Of a DNA stretch of 64,000 nt, positions 35,415 through 46,990 are shown piece by piece (positions within the stretch are counted from its first letter, which is position 1; every line of letters begins with the position of its first letter). Source of the DNA: Tipula vernalis (taxonomy: Eukaryota > Arthropoda > Insecta > Diptera > Tipulidae); assembly GCA_958295665.1 (NCBI GenBank), contig OY282558.1:64282789-64346788 (forward strand), read 5' to 3'. The notes beneath the pieces were generated by a model that ran no database searches, was not told the origin of the DNA, and saw nothing but the letters and a program-made list of their open reading frames with translations. The position numbers and the translations under genes were made by a program.

Positions 35415-38400
35415 TTAACTAGCTTCAACTGGTAAAATACACACTTTTGAAATTGATCTTTTGAATTCTGAATTTGCTGTTTTCACGGAAACAACGCGAA
35501 CTAATCCGTCTTTTCCCAAATGAATATCTGTTATTCTACCCATGTTCCATTTCATTGGAGGGGTACCATCTTCTCGAAGCAAAACAAGTGAACCAATTTT
35601 AATGTTATTTATTGGATTTAACCATTTACGACGGTTTTGTAATTCAGACAGATATTCTTTTGACCAACGTGACCAGAATTGCTGAAATAAATATTGCATA
35701 CGTTGGAATCGTGAAAGTTTGTTTATAGGCAAATGATCAAGTGAAGGATCAGGTAATGAATTAAGAGATTGTCCTATTAAAAAATGTCCGGGTGTTAATG
35801 GACACATGTCATTAGGATCATTTGACATTGGTGTCAATGGACGTGAGTTCAGGCACGCTTCAACTTGCGTTACTAATGTTAAAAATTCTTCGTAAGTATA
35901 AATAGACTGACCCATAACTCGTTTCAAATGATATTTTGCGCTCTTAACAGCCGCCTCCCATAAACCCCCGAAATGTGGTGATCGTGCTGGTATAGTCTGC
36001 CATTTTATTCCTTCATTGGAACAATATCTTAGAACTTCAAATTGGTGTAATTCTGACTTAAATAGTTCATGTAATTCTTTCAATTCTGTGCGAGCTCCTA
36101 TAAAATTAGTGGCGTTATCTGAATAGATAATAGAACACTTACCACGACGAGATACAAATCTACGAAATGCTGCAAGAAATGATTGAGTTGAAAGGTCTCC
36201 TACAATCTCCATATGCACTGCCTTTGTAGCAAAACATATAAAAATAGAAACATATACTTTGATTTTACTCTTAGACCGAATTTTAGGTATAACATAAAAA
36301 GGGCCGCAAAAATCTATTCCGACACAGCAAAAGGGTTTTGAAGGGTTTACTCTATCCTTTGGTAATTGTCCCATAATTTGGTTTATTATTGGAGGTTTTG
36401 CGCGAACACAACGAATACATTCGCGAACAATCTTGCGGCAAAGGTTTCTACCTCTTGTAACCCAAAAACGAAGCCTTACATGGTATAATAAAGATTGGGG
36501 ACCCGCATGAAGTAATTCAAAATGATGATTAGAAACCAAAAGATTTGTAAACAAATGCGTACCGGGTAACAAAATTGGATGTTGGTTATCATACGAAATT
36601 TCAGCATTAGTCAACCGACCACCAACACGCACTATCCCATTTGTATCGATAAACGGACTCAACGATTTTATTTTGCTTTTGGTTGATACTAGTTTGTTAT
36701 TCCGAAGATGTTTAATCTCTTCATTATATTCGGTGAACTGAACATGCTTGACTAATCCAATCAATGCTGTTTCAAGTTCGAAACTTTGTATTGGACCATA
36801 TATACGAGATTCAGATGATTTTTGCTGACAATTTCTCAAAAAACGGAAACATGTTGCGATTACTCGAAGCAATTTTTTGTAGCTTGAATATTTTTCGAAA
36901 ACATTCCAATTGGATGCCGTACAAAGTAGTATAGTTTCAGATTTTCGAAGTTCTAATTCTTCTATTTCTATTTTAGAATTTGGAGATTTTGGCCACCTTT
37001 CCTCGATATCATACAAGAAAGCTGGACCATTCCACCACAATGAGCAATCACGTATTTGGTCAGGCATAAGACCTCTAGAGACAAGATCAGCTGGATTCAT
37101 TGTAGATGACACATAGTGCCATGTATTAATTTCTGTCAGCTCCTGAATCTGGGAAACTCTATTTGCCACAAACGTTGTGTATTTGGATGGTGGTGATTTA
37201 ATGCGAAAGAGAGTTATTTCAGAATCAGAATACAAATAGATACCATCAAAATCAATATTAATTATTTTCAATACTTTACTAGTTATTTGAGCAACTAATA
37301 AAGCTGCACATAGCTCAAGTCGAGGAATAGTTTGACATTTTAAAGGAGCCACTCGTGATTTTGCGCATAATAATCGCACATGGAAATTTCCTAATTCATC
37401 AACTATTCGTATATAAATGGCACATCCGAAGCCTTTTGCGGATGCATCACCAAATGCGTGTAACTGTATACATTTATAAGAAAGAGGTATAATACATCTA
37501 GGTACGTTTAAATTTTCTAATTTTGAAAGTTGTGATTTAAAATTATTCCAAGTTTCTGCCATATTTATTGGAATTATTTCATCCCAAGACAGATTAGATG
37601 TAGACCACAGAGATTGCATAAATAATTTAGCAATAAATATCATTGGCGCACATAATCCCAACGGATCAAATAATTGAGCAATCTCCGAGAGAACCGACCG
37701 TTTAGTACATTCTTGACTTAAATTATATTTAACAAATGAAATATTGAAAGTATCGTCGATGGTATTCCATCGCATTCCAAGGACCCTTGATAAACCATCT
37801 ACTACTTCCTGTGAATTTGACATTAGTTCATTATAGTTCGAAGCAAACTTTTGTAATTCGAAACCGCCGGAATGAAGTAAACTTATTAAATTTGCCTTTA
37901 AAGTTTTTGCTTCATCAAGAGTATTAGCACCTGTTAAAACGTCATCCATATAAAAATCACGCTTTAAAACTGTAGATGCTTTAGGATACTTAGATTCCTC
38001 ATCGATTGCCAATTGCTTTAATGTGCGAGTAGCGAGGAATGGTGCTGTAGCCGTACCATAAGTAATTGTGCACATACGATAACATTTTATTTCGTCTGTT
38101 GAAGTGTCTCGCCACCAAATTCGATGTAGATCCCGCTGATTATCGCTAAGCAAGATTTGTCGGTACATTTTTGTAATGTCACCAGTAAATGCTACAGGAT
38201 ATTTCCGAAATCTTAATACTATTGAAAATAGATTTTGTTGAATAGTTGGTCCTATCATGAGACAATCGTTTAGACTTAGATTTGTTGAAGTTTTCGAAGA
38301 AGCATTGAACACTACTCTAACCTTTGTAGTGCTACTGTTTTCATTTATCACTGAATGGTGAGGTAAATAATAAGTTTTACCTTGTTGACTATCAATTTTA

Positions 38401-40255
38401 TTAATATTTTCGACGATTTTCATATGACCAAGGTCTATATATTCAGACATAAATTGTTTATAATTTCCATATAGTTCAGGGTTTTTAATTAATTTTTGTT
38501 CAAGATACTTGAATTGACGTAGTGCAATAGAACTTGATTCTCCGAGTTGCCGTATGTTTGATTTTATTGGTAATGAGACAATATATCGTCCATTAGAATT
38601 ACGAAATACATTATCTATGTAATGTTGTTCACACATTTTTTCTTCTATAGAAAACTCATTATCAGATGCAAATTCGTCAAGCTGCCAAAATCTTTCTATT
38701 TTGGAATTAAGTTCATCCAAAGTACAAATGTGTGACGATGTTTGGATTAAATTGTTACGAAAACCTGTCAAATTGGAGTAATTTATTTTTCCCGATACTA
38801 TATATCCGAAAACACTTGATATGAAAGGAGGAAAATCCTTTAAGATTTCTACTTTTTCACCCGTTATTATATCATGATAAACTTCAGCGCCTATGAGTAA
38901 ATCAATCTTATCTGGATTAAAGAAATAAGGATCTGCTAAATTGATGAAGTGTGGTAGACAAGAAGAATCAAAATTAATTTGTTCAGAAGGTAAATAACCA
39001 GTGATCTTGGACAGGACGAAGAAATCAAGATCTGTTGAAAATTCAGATATGCGAGATTTTATCTTTAGATTAACTTTGTGTTGAATGTGAATTTTATTGT
39101 GACTTATACCTGTAACTGGTATAGAGACATTTGACCTGCGACATTTTAATATTTGACACATGCGTTCTGTTATAAAATTAGATTGTGAGCCACTATCTAA
39201 TAATGCTCTACATTTTATTTTATAACCATCCGAAGTGATAACCCAAACTATAGCCGTTGCTAATAAAACTTGACTTTTGTATTTCAGAGAACTATTTAAA
39301 CTACAATTATGAACCAGAGATCCTTGGATATGGGAATCCTGATTGGTCGTTAGACATGAATCTTGCTTTAACACTGAAGATAACGATGTTGGGTCATTTG
39401 AATTAAGGGCTATTGGTGGAGATGTATTGTAACTATTTTTAGGATTCGAAGATTTTTGAAAGTTCTTCGAAGAAGAATTATTATCAGATGATCGATTAGT
39501 GCTGCTATTTCGTTTTCCAAAGTGAAGCAAAATATTATGTTTTAATGAACATAATCCACACGCGACACTTTTACAATCAAAAACACGGTGTTTTCCAGAA
39601 AAACAGTTGGTACATAAATGATGCTGTTTAACAAATTCGAAACGCTTTTCTGGATTGAAATTTGCATCACCAAATTTAGGACATTTATCCAAATTGTGGC
39701 TACCATTACAAAAAATGCAACAGGTTTCATTTGAAACAAATGAACGGAATTGTTTTGAAGGATTATAATTTTGCTTTTTAGATTTAATATTTGATGTTGC
39801 TGTCGATGCACCAGACGAAGTTGAACCAACTGATTCGAGAACTCTAACTCTTTTTTTCAAAATATTTATGAACTCTGAAAATTTTAAAATAGTATTTTCC
39901 GGAGTATTTTTGATGATTTGGGTGTGTGATCCAAGATCTAACTTCTCACACAAATGATGAATTAGAAATAAATTCCACTCATCAACAGGAACGTTCATAT
40001 TTTTTAATGCATTAACGTGTTTCAAACTCGTGTCAATGAATAATTTTAACGATTGTGCTGAACCCTCACTGGGTTTCTTAATATCATAAATGCCTTTTAT
40101 GTGTAACTTTTGTATGGACACCTCGTTATTATATTGATCAAATATGGTTTTCCACGCAACCTCATAATTTTGGCTTGTAACTGGAAGCGCCTCAATTAAA
40201 TTAAATGATTTACCGTCACGAATACAAGATATTAAGTAATGAAATTTAGTAATCT
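35415..40255 (-). CDS. BEL/Pao gag-pol polyprotein, uninterrupted from gag C-terminal part to end of pol
   Basis: One open frame of 1568 codons from the first ATG at 40121. It stays open back to 40255, where the inserted transposon begins, so the natural protein is longer. In order (residues from 40121): gag C-terminal domain to about 100; two zinc knuckles (CCIFCNGSHNLDKC near 133, CTNCFSGKHRVFDC near 171); aspartic protease RALLDSGSQSNFI near 307; reverse transcriptase with STTKVRVVFNASSKT, TGDITKMYRQI near 649 and FYMDDVLTGA near 724; RNase H with GDASAKGFG near 892 and YSDSEI near 967; integrase with a zinc HHCC region near 1200 (HHFELLHAGP, CIRCVRAK), Asp near 1269 (GIDFCGPF), Asp near 1335 (IYSDNATNF) and Glu near 1385 (SPHFGGLWEAA); and a C-terminal DGLVRVVSV fold near 1540. 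All catalytic residues are present. It would act in cytoplasmic particles and the nucleus; expression would need an intact gag start. Confidence 0.95.
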
Positions 40256-40940
40256 GGGGTGCTATTCTTGAACCATTACGAAAACTTTCGTATTGCGAGT
40301 TAGTGTCAAAGTATTACGAAAACACTAAAATCGTATTCTTGAAATAGGATTACGAAAATTTTCGCAACGGAACGTTACTAAAATTTTCGTAATGGTTTTT
40401 TCGTTTCCCATTGCATTTCGTAATGAAATCATTTGGATTTTTGTGTTAATTATATTGATAAGTATGTTCATAAAACTCAATATTTTGTATTCTCAATATT
40501 TTATAAAAAAGTGAAAACAAAATCATACCTTTTTTTCTTTGTTTCACGTGTTCTTAAAAATATGTATTATTTATTTCGAGATAACGATGTACATAACTAT
40601 ATGCATTCGGTTTTGTTTACTACCTAACTAGACAAAAGGATATTTTGTATTTACATGCCGTCCTAAACCTTGAGATACTTTTTTTAATACTTGACCACCT
40701 TTTAATTTTAAACAATACGTGTAAGGGTATGAGATTTTTTGCATATGAAATAAAAATATGTTATTTAAAGCCATATTGCCTATTTAACTTTTATATTTAT
40801 TTGTTAAAATTGTAATGATTGGAAATTAATTAATGCAATGTGTAATTTAAAGTGTCATTTTTATCATTCATTATCTTCATTTGGAACAATTTTGTTTTAT
40901 CAGTTTAAATTACCGGTCTTCAAACATTACGACAATTTTC

Positions 40941-40949
40941 GTAATGCAC
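40941..40949. repeat. Left flanking repeat GTAATGCAC of the P-like element
   Basis: GTAATGCAC before CATGATAC; the same nine bases follow the right end at 43142-43150. P elements duplicate 8 bp, so one of the nine is probably chance. Confidence 0.85.
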
Positions 40950-41030
40950 CATGATACTTAAATTACCAGGTATGCTCGAAAAATGTAAACAAAAAGCCAT
41001 CTTGTTTTTTGTGACGACACACAATTCTAG

Positions 41031-41067
41031 TATAAAAAGAGACGTATAATGTTATACTGTATCATTT
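41031..41067 (+). promoter_or_regulatory. P-like element promoter: TATA box and initiator
   Basis: TATAAAAAG at 41031 is followed about 31 bp later by ATCATTTG near 41061, a fit to the arthropod initiator (TCA+1KTY). It lies just inside the left end, as in P. Inferred from sequence only. Confidence 0.55.
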
Positions 41068-41169
41068 GTGATTTAACTGCAGCCGAGTAATGTTGTATAT
41101 TTTCAAGTAGTGTTTTTTTAAATATGTTATGTGATGATTCCGTAAAGTGGTTTTCAATTTTATTTTATT

Positions 41170-41430
41170 TTTTTATTTAAAAGTGCAATAAACATATTTT
41201 AATTTTTTTCTGTGTGTGTTTAGTGTAATAAACCCCTAATTGGGTAAAATTATAAAAAAAAATAAAATAGTGGAAAAAACCAAAAAACATTTCTTTTCTA
41301 AAAACAATAAATATTTCAATTTTTTTCGAGGTGTAATTACTGAATTTTTCGAATGTAAATAGGTTAACGTGTGTTTTTTAAAACGTGTAATAAACTCTTA
41401 GTTTGGTAAAATTATAAAAAAAAATTATTT
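41170..41430. repeat. Internal direct repeats in the P-like leader
   Basis: Two diverged copies of a unit containing GTGTAATAAAC then GGTAAAATTATAAAAAAAA, at about 41218-41262 and 41387-41424, with a weaker third AGTGCAATAAACA at 41182. This occupies the place where the first exons should be. Confidence 0.65.
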
Positions 41431-43024
41431 TAAAAAAGCTAGGGGACTAGCAGGAAAATGGAAGCAGCCCATTTTCTACGATTACGATAGTAATATGTCT
41501 GTAAACATTTTAAATCAATTAATTCATAAATTGCACGAATCTGATTATGTCGTAGTAGCTATTGTCTCGGACATGGGGTCAAGTAATCAAGGCCTATGGA
41601 GAGATTTGGGGGTTTCGGCAGAAAAAACGTATTTCGAAAATCCAGCCGACCCAGCCAAAAAAGTTTTCGTGTTTGCAGACGTGCCCCATTTGATTAAGTT
41701 GCTGAGAAACCACTTTTTAGACACAGGGTTTATATATAAGAATTCACATATTAACAGTGGACCAGTGAAACAATTATTGGCGGTATCAAGTAGTGAAATA
41801 ACTACCGTTCATAAACTGAGTGATGCCCATTTAAACGTAAAACGAGCTGGACGTCAAAAAGTGAAACAAGCAACTCAACTTCTTTCGCACAGTACATCGA
41901 GTGCAATAAAGAGAGCGGTTTCTTTAGGAATTTGCAAATCAGAAAATGCTCTTATTTGTGCGAAATTCATCAAACTAATTAATGATTGGTTTGATGATTT
42001 TAATTCGAAAGTTGCAGAAGCTGATTCTAGAGATCGTATGAAAGCTTACGGTCTCTCACTAAACATTCAACATAAAATTATCAAAGAGACCAGTGATTTC
42101 GTGTCTCAAATGCTGGCACCCAGGAAAAGATCTTTGCTGCCATTTCAAAGGGGAATACTAATTGCAAATGGATCGCTGGTACAATTGTATGAAGATCTGG
42201 CTGCTAAATATAATGTACATTACATCTTAACAAATCGTCTAAATCAAGATGTACTTGAAAATTTTTTTAGTGTCATTCGTTCTAAAGGGGGATTGCACGA
42301 TCATCCTACTGCTTTGGGGTTTAAATATAGATTGAGAGGATACTTATTAGGTAATTTATCTTTTTTTAAATTGGTTTAATTAAAAATTTCTAAATATTCT
42401 TTATTTCTCAAATTATTTAAAGTTCGAAATGAGACTCTGGTGCATACAACCTACAGTAGCAATGTTGAAGCAGATGGTGCAGATATTCTAAAATTAAACT
42501 ACGACCTAAATAAAACAGACCACGAGCCAATCATCACAGAAGAACTTCACAAGAATATAGAAATGGAAAACTTTACTGAAGAATCACCTGAAGAGGAATT
42601 GGAGGCAATCGAATTCGACGAAATGACCGAAGATGGGTTGGAAAATTTGGCCGGGTATATAATCAAGAAGCTTAATCTCGATGATGGCCAAATTCAATCA
42701 AAACAATTAAACCCAACTTCTTGGACTTGGGTCGATGAGCTTTCTGAAGGAGGCCTTTATAAACCATCGGGTCAGTTCTTAGAAAATATAATTAAATTAG
42801 AAAAAATATTTGTAAAAACGAACGATGACAAAATTTTCATTACGAATGATTATTTAAAAAAACATTTACTTCTAAGTAATAAAATAAATTTACAAGAAAA
42901 TGTTAAAACATTATTTTTTAGATGTAGGTTATATTTTAGAATAAGGCATTTAAATAAATTTTTAATAAATGAGAAATTACAACAACAAGTAAAAAAACGA
43001 AAAATACAAAAAACAATAACTTGA
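41402..43024 (+). CDS. P-element-type transposase, N-terminally truncated, one intron
   Basis: Two exons of a THAP9/P superfamily transposase. Exon 1 is open from 41402; recognisable coding starts at 41438 with ARGLAGKWKQPIFYDYD, and the first ATG is 41495. It ends at 42350. A 72-base GT...AG intron (42351-42422) joins it in frame to exon 2 (to 43024). Family blocks: VAIVSDMGSSNQGLWRDLGV, VFADVPHLIKLLRNHFLDTG, LLPFQRGILIANGSL, ILTNRLNQDVLENFFSVIRS, then GLENLAGYIIKKL in exon 2. Of the catalytic residues known for Drosophila P (D230, D303, D528, E531), the Asp of ADVPHL and the Asp and Glu of NQDVLE are present. The part before RGL, which carries the THAP DNA-binding domain and the first catalytic Asp, is absent. 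The product would therefore be inactive, perhaps a repressor at most. Confidence 0.88.
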
Positions 43025-43141
43025 AACAAAAATCTTTCATTTACTTTTTTCTCTATTTATTCAGAAACACGTGACAGAATTGTATGACGTCACAAACACG
43101 TGTTCAAAAGATCGAGCATACCTGGTAATTTAAGTATCATG

Positions 43142-43150
43142 GTAATGCAC
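43142..43150. repeat. Right flanking repeat GTAATGCAC
   Basis: Immediately after the right terminus of the P-like element (GTATCATG). Identical to 40941-40949. Confidence 0.85.
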
Positions 43151-44539
43151 AATATTTTCGTAATCGTAATGGTGAAATCATAAATTGGTATTCTTGAAAC
43201 CATTACGAAAATTACGAAGAGAGGAATAAAAAACTAAGAAGATTTCGAAAGAGATTATTAAAAATGTTAGTATAACTGAGGATATTAAGCGAAGCGGACG
43301 CTTTCTTTACTTAAAATTATAAATTGTTTTGAATTTTTGTCAATAATGGCTTATTTATTTAATATTAAATTAAATATATTAAAAATGATTGTGTATGCTA
43401 CTTTTTCTTTTAAAGGGAAAATTAATTCGGTCTAAATAGACCAATGTATTGAAATCTTGTCAAAAATGGCCAAAAATTTGTTTGATCCAAAACCACTTTT
43501 CTCGACGTTTTGGAAGTTCTTGAGTCCGAAAAAGAAAAAAAAAATAATAATATGTCTGTCCGTCTTTCTGGACGTCTAGATGTCTGTACCCATGATATCT
43601 CGAGAATCGCTTATCCGATTTAGAATTTTTTTTTCCACCAATCGGCTTTTATGGTACGACGGTACATATGATTGTATGATGGTACGATTGCACGATGATA
43701 TAATGTTATGTCGTGTATGATGGCATGATGGTTTGATGGTATGGTAGAACGATAATATGATCCTGTGCAATGCCACTACATAAAAAGCCATGAAAAAAAC
43801 TTGTAATGGTGTTAAGAGAATAAAGATTTTTATTTTCCTATGGAACGTAAACACAATCATATGGGATTTTGTGTTGCCTTTATTTTCAATTTAAATGAAA
43901 ATTTTTATTGATAAATAGAAATAATTTTAAATTAAATACAATCTGTTTCGTCGGCAAGTGACCCCTTATGTGTTGGTGATAGCTTTTCACATTTTTCTTC
44001 ATATCTTCCAAGTTATGGGCTCGATTTTAATTCTGTTTGCGGTTATTGAAAGCTTATGAGTCACTTTATTGGTTAATTTGCACACTAAGCCAGGTTTTTG
44101 TAAAGAATGTAACAAATTATGGGCAAAACACATTTTTTTACTTAAACGATTTTTTTTATTTAAAAAAACCTCTACTTTTTAAAAAAAAATGAACTGTAAG
44201 TCGAAAAAATGTCCCATGACATGGGTATTTTATTTATAATTATTAAAACATTGTTACTACCTAACTCATAAAATATACGAACACCAATTTGTCGAAAAAA
44301 TGTCGTTTGTAGCCGTTTAGGTATAGTGATGTTATCTAACCAAATCTTTTAAATCGATCATTTTCACTCAAATTGGTAAGTAATAATAAATAGTACAGTT
44401 GTTCGCTAACCGATAGTGTGAAACTATGTACTCTCAGTGTTTTGTGTTTTAACAATTTTAAGTTTATGTGATAATGAAAAGGACAGTTTGTGTTAAGTTA
44501 AAAATTTGATCAAACAAATATACAGCGTGAATATTAACA

Positions 44540-45320
44540 TACACGTTGGAAGAGGATTTATTACGATTAATACGCGCTGACCCTACGACAAGTATCAGTC
44601 GCCTGTCGATAATGTTAGGCATATCGAGGTCAAGAAGGCCTTAATCCTTATCACTTCCGTCGTGCTCAACATCTAGGAGATGTGAACCATCGTGCCAGAT
44701 CAGTTTTTTGTAACTGGATAATTTCACAGCAAAGAAGTGATGTCAATTTTATAAGGAGAATATTGTGGACAGATGAAGCTACTTTCACCAGGGCGGGTAT
44801 AATAAATTATAGAAACCTCCATGTTTGCGCCGTCGAAAATCCACACGTCGTAAAGGAGACAGCTTTCCAGAGCCAATTTTCTATAAATGTATGGGCGGGA
44901 ATGATCTACGATTAATTTATCGGACCTTACGTGCTACCAAACAGGCTTGATTAACACGTATTATTAGAATTTTCAGGAATCACGTTGTCTTTGCTCATGG
45001 AAAAAGTGCCATTGTTGAGGGGAAGGCGAATGCAGCTGCAATTAGATGGAGCTCCAGCACATTTTGCAAAGATGAGACGTGATCATTTGAATAAAAATTA
45101 TCCACGGTGGATCGGTAGAGGAGGTCCTGTACCCTGGCCGCCAAGGTCTCTTGATCTTATGCCCCTAGATTTTTATTTCTGAGAGCAAGAATTTTCGCTG
45201 CTGCAGCAGAAACAAGAGGCAACCCCTAACAATTGCGTTGGACAACAACTAGTGTGATCAGGAGAGCCTTGTTTGATTACAAGAGGGTGGAAAGCATTTC
45301 GAACATGTCATTTAATTAAA
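44540..45320 (+). pseudogene. Mariner-superfamily transposase relic (DD41D/rosa-like)
   Basis: An N-terminal helix-turn-helix piece at 44540-44640 (EEDLLRLIRADPTTSISRLS, IMLGISRSR). Then, after a shift, VNHRARSVFCNWIISQQR leads into RRILWTDEATFTRAGIINYR (first Asp) and FSINVWAGMIYD, which ends in a stop at 44913. After another shift (44985-45182) come LQLDGAPAHFAKMRRDHLNK (second Asp) and WIGRGGPVPWPPRS then LDLMPLDFYF (third Asp). 40 residues separate the second and third Asp, one fewer than the 41 of rosa-type DD41D elements. The WIGRGGPxxWPPRSxDLxPLDF string is diagnostic of that group. At least three frame breaks. Inactive. Confidence 0.8.
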
Positions 45321-45824
45321 AATGTTTAATAATTTGTAATAGAAATTTTTGTTTATTATTAATAAAACAGTATTATTTTATTTCTTTGACTTTAATTTAA
45401 ACATCTTTCCTTGTTTAATTTCCCTACTTTCTCTAGGTGATTTTTGCGCGGTATTTTTAAGAGTTAGCTAGTAACAAAGTTTTGTCAATTTGTAAATATT
45501 ATGCTGTAGATTAATAATAATAATTAAAATAATTAACTTAATGGGATATTTTCTCGACTTACAGTTCAGTTTTTTAAAAAGTAGAGGTTTTCTTAAGTAA
45601 AGAAAATGTTATTTTCCCGTAATTTTTTACATTCTTTAAATAAACCTGGCTAAGTGCACAAACTATCAAATAAAATGACTCATAAACTTTCAAAAACCGC
45701 AAACAGAATTAAAATCGAGCCCATAACTTGAAAAAGAGACTCCCACTTTAAAGGATTTTTTGTGATAGTTTTAATTAAGTATTCCGAATTTTCCGGCCGG
45801 CCACTTGCCGACGAAACACATTAT

Positions 45825-46170
45825 ACATATATCTTGCAGCTTGTACAGAATTTTAATTGAAATTAATAAAATTTTAATTAACAATTTTGCATTTTAGTAA
45901 ATTGATATTTAGGGAAATTTAGAGAAATCGTTAGGCTTCGTGTTTTTTTTAAATTTCTTTTCGTATATTACTAGATTAGTTTTATTATAAATCATGGCTG
46001 TTTATGTAGTAGCATTGGTAAAGTAATAAAACTAATCTAGTAATCTACGAAATGAAATTGTAAAAAAAAGCACGGAACCTCACGATGTTTGAGAATAAAA
46101 ATCAATTTACTAAGACGCAAAATTGTGAATTAAAATTATGGACAAGCTGCAATTCGATATATTTAATTTA
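45825..46170. repeat. 340-bp palindrome inside one arm of the foldback
   Basis: The arms mirror each other around a loop at about 45994-46026. Shared blocks: CTTGCAGCTTGTAC with its partner, TTTAGTAAATTGAT, and TTACTAGATTAGTTTTATTA. The loop has GGCTGTTTATGTAGTAGCAT, which also occurs at 46317-46338 at the outer end of the right arm. Absent from the left arm at the corresponding place (between ATTTAAATT... and ACAATCTG near 43938). Confidence 0.8.
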
Positions 46171-46990
46171 AAATTATTTATATTTATCAATAAAAATGCT
46201 CATTTAAATTGAAAATAAAGGCAACACAAAATAATTCCCATATGATTTTGTTTACGTTTCATAGGAAAATAAAAATCTTTATTCGCCTGGGGATTTGACT
46301 TTTTAGACTGATGTCACGGCTGTTTATGTAGTGGCATTGTCCTATGATTCTATGACGATATGAATTTCGATCGTATTGTCTACGATACTATTATGGTATG
46401 ATGGTATGATTGAATGACTTTACGTACCATTAGTATTAGCCACCTGTGACATTATATGAATCCAATTCCAATTACAGCATGCGTCATTTAAAAATACATC
46501 CCAAATTGTCAATTAGTATTGTAGCTATTACCCTTATTTTTAAGAATATAATAAACATACCACAAGCAAATAGGTACCCTTTTTTGGTGGTAATAAAATA
46601 ATAAATATTTAGCGAAATGTAAATACATATTATTTTTAACCATCAACAGAAATTATTGAGTTTTATAAACATCCTTATATGAATATAATTAAAACAAAAA
46701 CCTAAATGATTTCATTACGAAATGCAATAAGGAACAAAAAAACCATCCGAAAATTTTAGTAACGTTCCGTTGCGAAAATTTTCGTAATCCGGATTTCAAG
46801 AATACCATTTTAGTAACTTACATTTTCATCTTCTCTCTCGAAATTTTATTATTTCTTTTTTCCTCTCTTCGCTGTATTCGTAATGGTTTCAAGAATACTA
46901 AATTATGATTTCACCATTACTATTGCGAAAATAGCATTACGAAAATTTTCGGTTACGAAAATTTTCGTAATGTTTCAAGAATAGCACCCC

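Larger units (their letters stand above)
40950..43141 (+). mobile_element. P-like transposon with defined ends
   Basis: The ends are CATGATACTTAAATTACCAG and its reverse complement, a terminal inverted repeat of about 30 bp. It starts CATGAT like the 31-bp repeat of Drosophila P. An internal inverted pair, GTGACG(A/T)CA then ACAATTCT, lies about 60 bp in from both ends, like the subterminal repeats of P elements. The flanks carry GTAATGCAC. At about 2.2 kb it is shorter than P (2.9 kb), and the 5' coding exons are missing. Confidence 0.93.
43770..46350. mobile_element. Foldback structure enclosing a DD41D-type mariner gene
   Basis: The left arm (43770-44300) and right arm (about 45450-46350) are inverted copies of each other. 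Shared blocks include CATATGGGATTTTGTGTTGC with its right-arm partner, ATTGAAAATAAAGGCAACAC, TCGTCGGCAAGTG, TTATGGGCTCGATTTTAATT and AAAACCTCTACTTTTTAAAA. The right arm contains an extra 340-bp palindrome (45825-46170) that the left arm lacks. A broken transposase lies between the arms. The outer limits are diffuse because flanking ATGGTATGATGG-type low-complexity DNA also occurs on both sides. Confidence 0.75.
40256..46990. mobile_element. DNA element with long terminal inverted repeats and TTACGAAAATTTTCG motifs
   Basis: The left end GGGGTGCTATTCTTGAACC is repeated inverted at the right end (CAAGAATAGCACCCC). The inverted arms extend about 225 bp on the left (40256-40480) and 330 bp on the right (46660-46990). 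Both contain several copies of ACGAAAATTTTCGTAA and the block GCAACGGAACGTTACTAAAA. A third copy of the terminal sequence, in left orientation, lies at 40917-40949 and resumes at 43142-43250 across the P-like insertion. The element sits inside BEL gag: the gag reading before it (HTNSKID) and after it (KFHYLISCI) joins. A target duplication was not resolved. No transposase of its own can be assigned. Superfamily unknown. Confidence 0.8.

Noticed and set aside
42355..42422. Stop at 42379 as a disabling mutation of the P-like transposase
   Set aside because: It lies inside a GT...AG intron whose removal restores the frame into the next exon.
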